Of a DNA stretch of 7,833 bases, positions 5,184 to 7,833 are shown piece by piece. The stretch comes from Kocuria sp. p3-SID1428. Lineage in GTDB: Bacteria; Actinomycetota; Actinomycetes; Actinomycetales; Micrococcaceae. Under the pieces are notes generated by a model, which was not told the origin of the DNA, ran no database searches, and saw only the letters and a program-made list of their open reading frames with translations. Where the stretch lies: contig NZ_JALXVH010000080.1 in the NCBI RefSeq assembly GCF_025149945.1, positions 1-7,833 on the forward strand, written 5' to 3'. How positions within the stretch are numbered: position 1 is the stretch's first letter; each line of letters starts with the position of its first letter. The position numbers and the translations under genes were made by a program.

Positions 5184-5220
5184 CGGCGGCCCCGATCGCC
5201 GTGAGGGGCCGGGGCCGCCG
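5184..5220. terminator. bidirectional terminator between the recombinase and katE
   Basis: CGGCGGCCCCG (5184-5194) and CGGGGCCGCCG (5210-5220) form a perfect 11-bp GC stem with a 15-nt loop, beginning 5 nt after the recombinase stop. The two genes converge, so the stem can serve both. No T-tract follows, which is common for actinobacterial terminators. A further short palindrome, CCGTCGACGG (5218-5227), overlaps its foot. Confidence 0.7.
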
Positions 5221-5288
5221 TCGACGGGGGCGCGTGCGAGATGCGAGTGCAGCCGCTCATGGCTCGCACGTGCCGGTGCCCGGAGGAC

Positions 5289-7508
5289 TCAGGCCAGCCT
5301 GCCGGTGGTCGGGAAGCGGTCCCATACGCGATGGCGCGTCAGCGCCTCCTTCACGCCGGTGAGCACGCCCTGGGGCGTCTGCGCCACGGTCACACCGGCG
5401 CCGTCGGCCAGGCCCAGGGCCCCCAGGGTGTCGATGCCGGTGCCCCACGCGCCCATGGGTTTGGCCTGGCGCCAGACCTCCTGCAGGAGCAGACTCGCAC
5501 GCGGATCCACCTCCTGGGTGCTGGGCGCAGCGGCCTTGGCGTCCAGGCCCTGGGCGGCATCGGGTCCGGGCAGGGGGTCCGAAGCCACCAGAACCGCATC
5601 GAATTCGACCGAGCGGGCTGTGAGCAGCGTGCGCTGGGCGACCACATCCCCGGCTGCGGCGCCTCCGGTGGGGGCGATCACCAGCGGCACCATGCCGGCG
5701 CCGTCGATCTCGCGGATCACCTGCGCCAGGGAGTCGCCGTCCACGCGGCTCCCGACCAGGATGCCGATCTGGCGCCCGTCGACCGGCCAGGTCCTCCCCA
5801 GCTGCGACAGCGCCGGGGATGGCTGGACGTCCTGGGCGGGCGCCGTCGTGGGCTCCTGCTCCGGCAGGCCGAGGCCCTCGGCCACCGTGCGGCCCAGCTG
5901 CGCATCGATCGCCGAGAGATGCTGCAGCTGGCGGATGCGCACGTTCTCATCCCAGCACTTGCCGAGCTCGAACATGTACCCCTGCGCGGTGTGCTCGCGC
6001 TCGATCTCGCTGAGCGAGAGCCAGAACATCCGGGCCTGACTGAAGTGATCCTCGAAGGACTGCGGGCGGCGACGCTCCTTGACCGATTCCTCGATCGGCT
6101 GCGCCACGTCGATGAACGGCCGCTGCGAGTCGGGCGTCTCGAACGGATTGCCCCCGTCCAGCGAATTCGGGCGGTAGGGCGCGACCCCGGAGTGCACGGC
6201 GGACTGGTGCATGCCGTCGCGCAGCATGTCGTTGACCGGGGCATGCGGGCGGTTGATCGGCAGTTGGGTCCAGTTCGGCCCGCCCAGCCGTGTGATCTGC
6301 GTGTCCAGATAGGAGAACAGCCGCCCCTGCAGGAGCGGGTCGTTCGTCACATCGATGCCTGGGACCAGGTTGTTCGGGTTGAAGGCGACCTGCTCCGTCT
6401 CGGCGAAGTAGTTCGAGGGATTGGCCGTGAGCGTCATCAGCCCGACCGCCTCGACGGGGGCAAGCTCCTCCGGCACGAGCTTGGTGGGGTCCAGCAGGTC
6501 GATCCCCTGGAAGGTCTCGTCCTCGGTGTCCGGGAAGACCTGGACGCCCAGCTCCCACTGCGGATGTGCGCCGGCCTCGATCGCATCGGCCAGGTCGCGT
6601 CGGTGCATGTCGGGATCGGCGCCGTTGATCAGCTGCGCCTCCTCCCATAGCACGGAGTGCACGCCCAGCCTGGGCTTCCAGTGGAACTTCACGAGCGAGG
6701 TGGAGCCATCGGCGGCCACGAGGCGGAACGTGTGGACCCCGAAGCCCTCCATCATCCGCAGGGAGCGCGGGATGCCGCGGTCGGCCATGTTCCAGATCGT
6801 GTGATGCTGCGCCTCCGTATGGAGGGAGACGAAGTCCCAGAAGGTGTCGTGGGCGGACTGCGCCTGCGGGATCTCCCGATCCGGCTGGGGCTTGGCCGCG
6901 TGGATGACATCGGGGAACTTGATCGGATCCTGGATGAAGAACACCGGGATGTTGTTTCCCACCAGGTCCCAGGTGCCCTCGTCGGTGTAGAACTTCGTGG
7001 CGAATCCGCGGGTGTCGCGGGCCAGATCCCCCGAGCCGCGTGAGCCGAGCACGGTGGAGAACCGCACGAAGACGGGAGTCTGCTTCCCCTCGGCGAACAC
7101 CCCTGCGCTGGACAGGCGGGAGGCCGTCCCGTAGGACTCGAAGACGCCGTGGGCACCGGCACCGCGAGCATGGACCACCCGCTCGGGGATGCGCTCGTGA
7201 TCGAAGTGCGAGACCTTCTCGCGGAAGTGATGGTCCTGCAGGAGCGCCGGTCCGCGGCGCCCCGCCCTCAGGGAGTCCTCGGAGGTGCTCAGGCGGGTCC
7301 CGTGCGCGGTGGTGAGGAACTCGCCCTGCTGGGCTCGGGCGCCCTCGGGAGCGCCGGTCTGCTCTCCGGTGGCCGTGCGAGTCTGCGGGGCGGACTGATC
7401 GGGCTTGGGCGGCAGCGGGCTGCGCGGCTGGACGGGCTCCTGCGCGGATGCCGGTTCGGAGCCAGGGACCCCTGGCACCTGAGGAAGCTCGGGGCGGTGA
7501 TCTGACAT
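5289..7508 (-). CDS. katE: large-subunit monofunctional catalase (HPII/KatE type)
   Basis: This 739-aa haem catalase disproportionates hydrogen peroxide to water and oxygen in the cytoplasm. Its length and layout fit clade 2 (E. coli HPII is 753 aa). It has a Pro/Gln-rich disordered tail (1-60), the catalase core (about 61-500) and a C-terminal flavodoxin/PfpI-like domain (about 575-735). Active-site residues are present: H113 in RVVHARG, N185 in LVGNN, and the haem-ligand Y400 in RLFSYLDTQ, with R396 beside it. N377 replaces the His that in HPII is cross-linked to the haem Tyr. The ATG has a strong GGAGG (complement of 7516-7520), 7 nt upstream. It converges on the recombinase gene and diverges from a flavoprotein remnant. 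Its promoter must lie within about 7510-7680; I see no clear one, only a GGATAG box (complement of 7573-7578) and an inverted repeat at 7584-7606. Confidence 0.97.
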   Translation of the reverse strand: MSDHRPELPQVPGVPGSEPASAQEPVQPRSPLPPKPDQSAPQTRTATGEQTGAPEGARAQQGEFLTTAHGTRLSTSEDSLRAGRRGPALLQDHHFREKVSHFDHERIPERVVHARGAGAHGVFESYGTASRLSSAGVFAEGKQTPVFVRFSTVLGSRGSGDLARDTRGFATKFYTDEGTWDLVGNNIPVFFIQDPIKFPDVIHAAKPQPDREIPQAQSAHDTFWDFVSLHTEAQHHTIWNMADRGIPRSLRMMEGFGVHTFRLVAADGSTSLVKFHWKPRLGVHSVLWEEAQLINGADPDMHRRDLADAIEAGAHPQWELGVQVFPDTEDETFQGIDLLDPTKLVPEELAPVEAVGLMTLTANPSNYFAETEQVAFNPNNLVPGIDVTNDPLLQGRLFSYLDTQITRLGGPNWTQLPINRPHAPVNDMLRDGMHQSAVHSGVAPYRPNSLDGGNPFETPDSQRPFIDVAQPIEESVKERRRPQSFEDHFSQARMFWLSLSEIEREHTAQGYMFELGKCWDENVRIRQLQHLSAIDAQLGRTVAEGLGLPEQEPTTAPAQDVQPSPALSQLGRTWPVDGRQIGILVGSRVDGDSLAQVIREIDGAGMVPLVIAPTGGAAAGDVVAQRTLLTARSVEFDAVLVASDPLPGPDAAQGLDAKAAAPSTQEVDPRASLLLQEVWRQAKPMGAWGTGIDTLGALGLADGAGVTVAQTPQGVLTGVKEALTRHRVWDRFPTTGRLA

Positions 7509-7583
7509 GGCGGATCCTCCTGACGTCGTCGCTGTGCCGGTCGGGGCTGTCGGCCGCCGGCCCGCCTCCTGTCTATCCGTGCG

Positions 7584-7606
7584 CAGCCTGAAAAGTAAGG
7601 AGGCTG
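7584..7606. promoter_or_regulatory. inverted repeat upstream of katE, candidate operator
   Basis: CAGCCT (7584-7589) and AGGCTG (7601-7606) flank the AT-rich 11-mer GAAAAGTAAGG, 76-98 nt upstream of the katE start. This is a plausible position for a catalase regulator's site. Its right edge also coincides with where the flavoprotein homology begins, so it may instead mark a rearrangement junction. Confidence 0.3.
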
Positions 7607-7818
7607 ACTGGATTGCCAGGGAATCCGGAGCTGTGGGTGAGGTGCGTCACATGACCCCCGTGTCGCATGGACTCCGCCTGCGGTCCATCCCGGGCGTCTT
7701 CGCGGCCGGGGATTGCACCGCGATCCCCTTCAAGCAGATCGTGATCGCCCAGGGCGCCGGCGCCGGGCCCTCGGCATGGGACCACCTGATCCGCACCCAG
7801 GCCGTCGTCCCGGCTTGA
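7606..7818 (+). pseudogene. C-terminal remnant of an AhpF/thioredoxin-reductase-like flavoprotein
   Basis: The frame ending at TGA 7816-7818 carries the FAD-binding C-terminus of the AhpF/TrxB family: [20 protein letters not shown], then a Gly/Ala stretch and SAWDHLIRT. Weaker similarity ([10 protein letters not shown], matching the family's EWL..GAVE segment) extends back to about 7606. Upstream the frame has no flavoprotein features, so the first FAD motif, the NADPH domain and the CxxC centre, some 300 or more residues, are missing. The Gly/Ala stretch is two residues shorter than in intact AhpF. The product could only be about 70-100 aa and could not bind FAD as the family does, so I call it a 5'-truncated pseudogene. 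Intact AhpF reduces the peroxiredoxin AhpC, so with katE this was probably once a peroxide-defence cluster. Confidence 0.75.
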
Positions 7819-7833
7819 TCCGCCCGGGAGGCC

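Noticed and set aside
5241..6650. 469-codon plus-strand frame opposite katE
   Set aside because: It is antisense to a clear catalase and reflects its third-position G/C bias.

Overview
The window comes from a high-GC actinobacterium, most likely in the Micrococcales; a Dermabacteraceae/Brachybacterium-like genome is my guess from protein flavour, not a proven assignment. The evidence is an RbpA gene (a family confined to Actinomycetota), strong G/C preference at third codon positions, and GGAGG-type ribosome binding sites.

Layout from left to right. (1) 7-342, minus: rbpA, the RNA polymerase/sigma-binding activator, with a candidate SigR/SigH-type stress promoter upstream. (2) 503-2249, minus: a two-gene membrane operon, nfeD then an SPFH/Band 7 paraslipin. 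(3) A divergent intergenic region with an 18-bp palindrome, then 2448-2879, plus: a small membrane-anchored protein of unknown function. This gene converges on 2890-3135, minus, an 81-aa acidic-tailed protein of unknown function. (4) 3136-4062: over 900 bases without a convincing gene. At 3266-3293 it carries a 28-bp sequence with the architecture of a chromosomal dif site (11-bp XerC arm, 6-bp centre, 11-bp XerD arm). It also holds hairpins and a separate 30-bp inverted repeat resembling a tyrosine-recombinase core site. (5) 4063-5178, plus: a complete Xer-like tyrosine recombinase with all six catalytic residues. (6) A strong bidirectional stem at 5184-5220, then 5289-7508, minus: a large-subunit (HPII/KatE type) catalase with a C-terminal flavodoxin-like domain. 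(7) About 7606-7818, plus: the C-terminal stump of an AhpF/thioredoxin-reductase-like flavoprotein, probably a pseudogene, divergent from katE.

Reading of the whole: this is probably the replication terminus region. The most interesting point is the combination of a dif-like site, a gene-poor and repeat-rich stretch, and a non-canonical Xer-family recombinase within about 800 bp. The recombinase may act at the dif-like site, act at its own nearby inverted repeat, or belong to an element that settled beside dif. The flanking genes (rbpA, katE, the ahpF remnant) are linked to transcriptional and oxidative stress, and the nfeD-slipin operon to membrane quality control.
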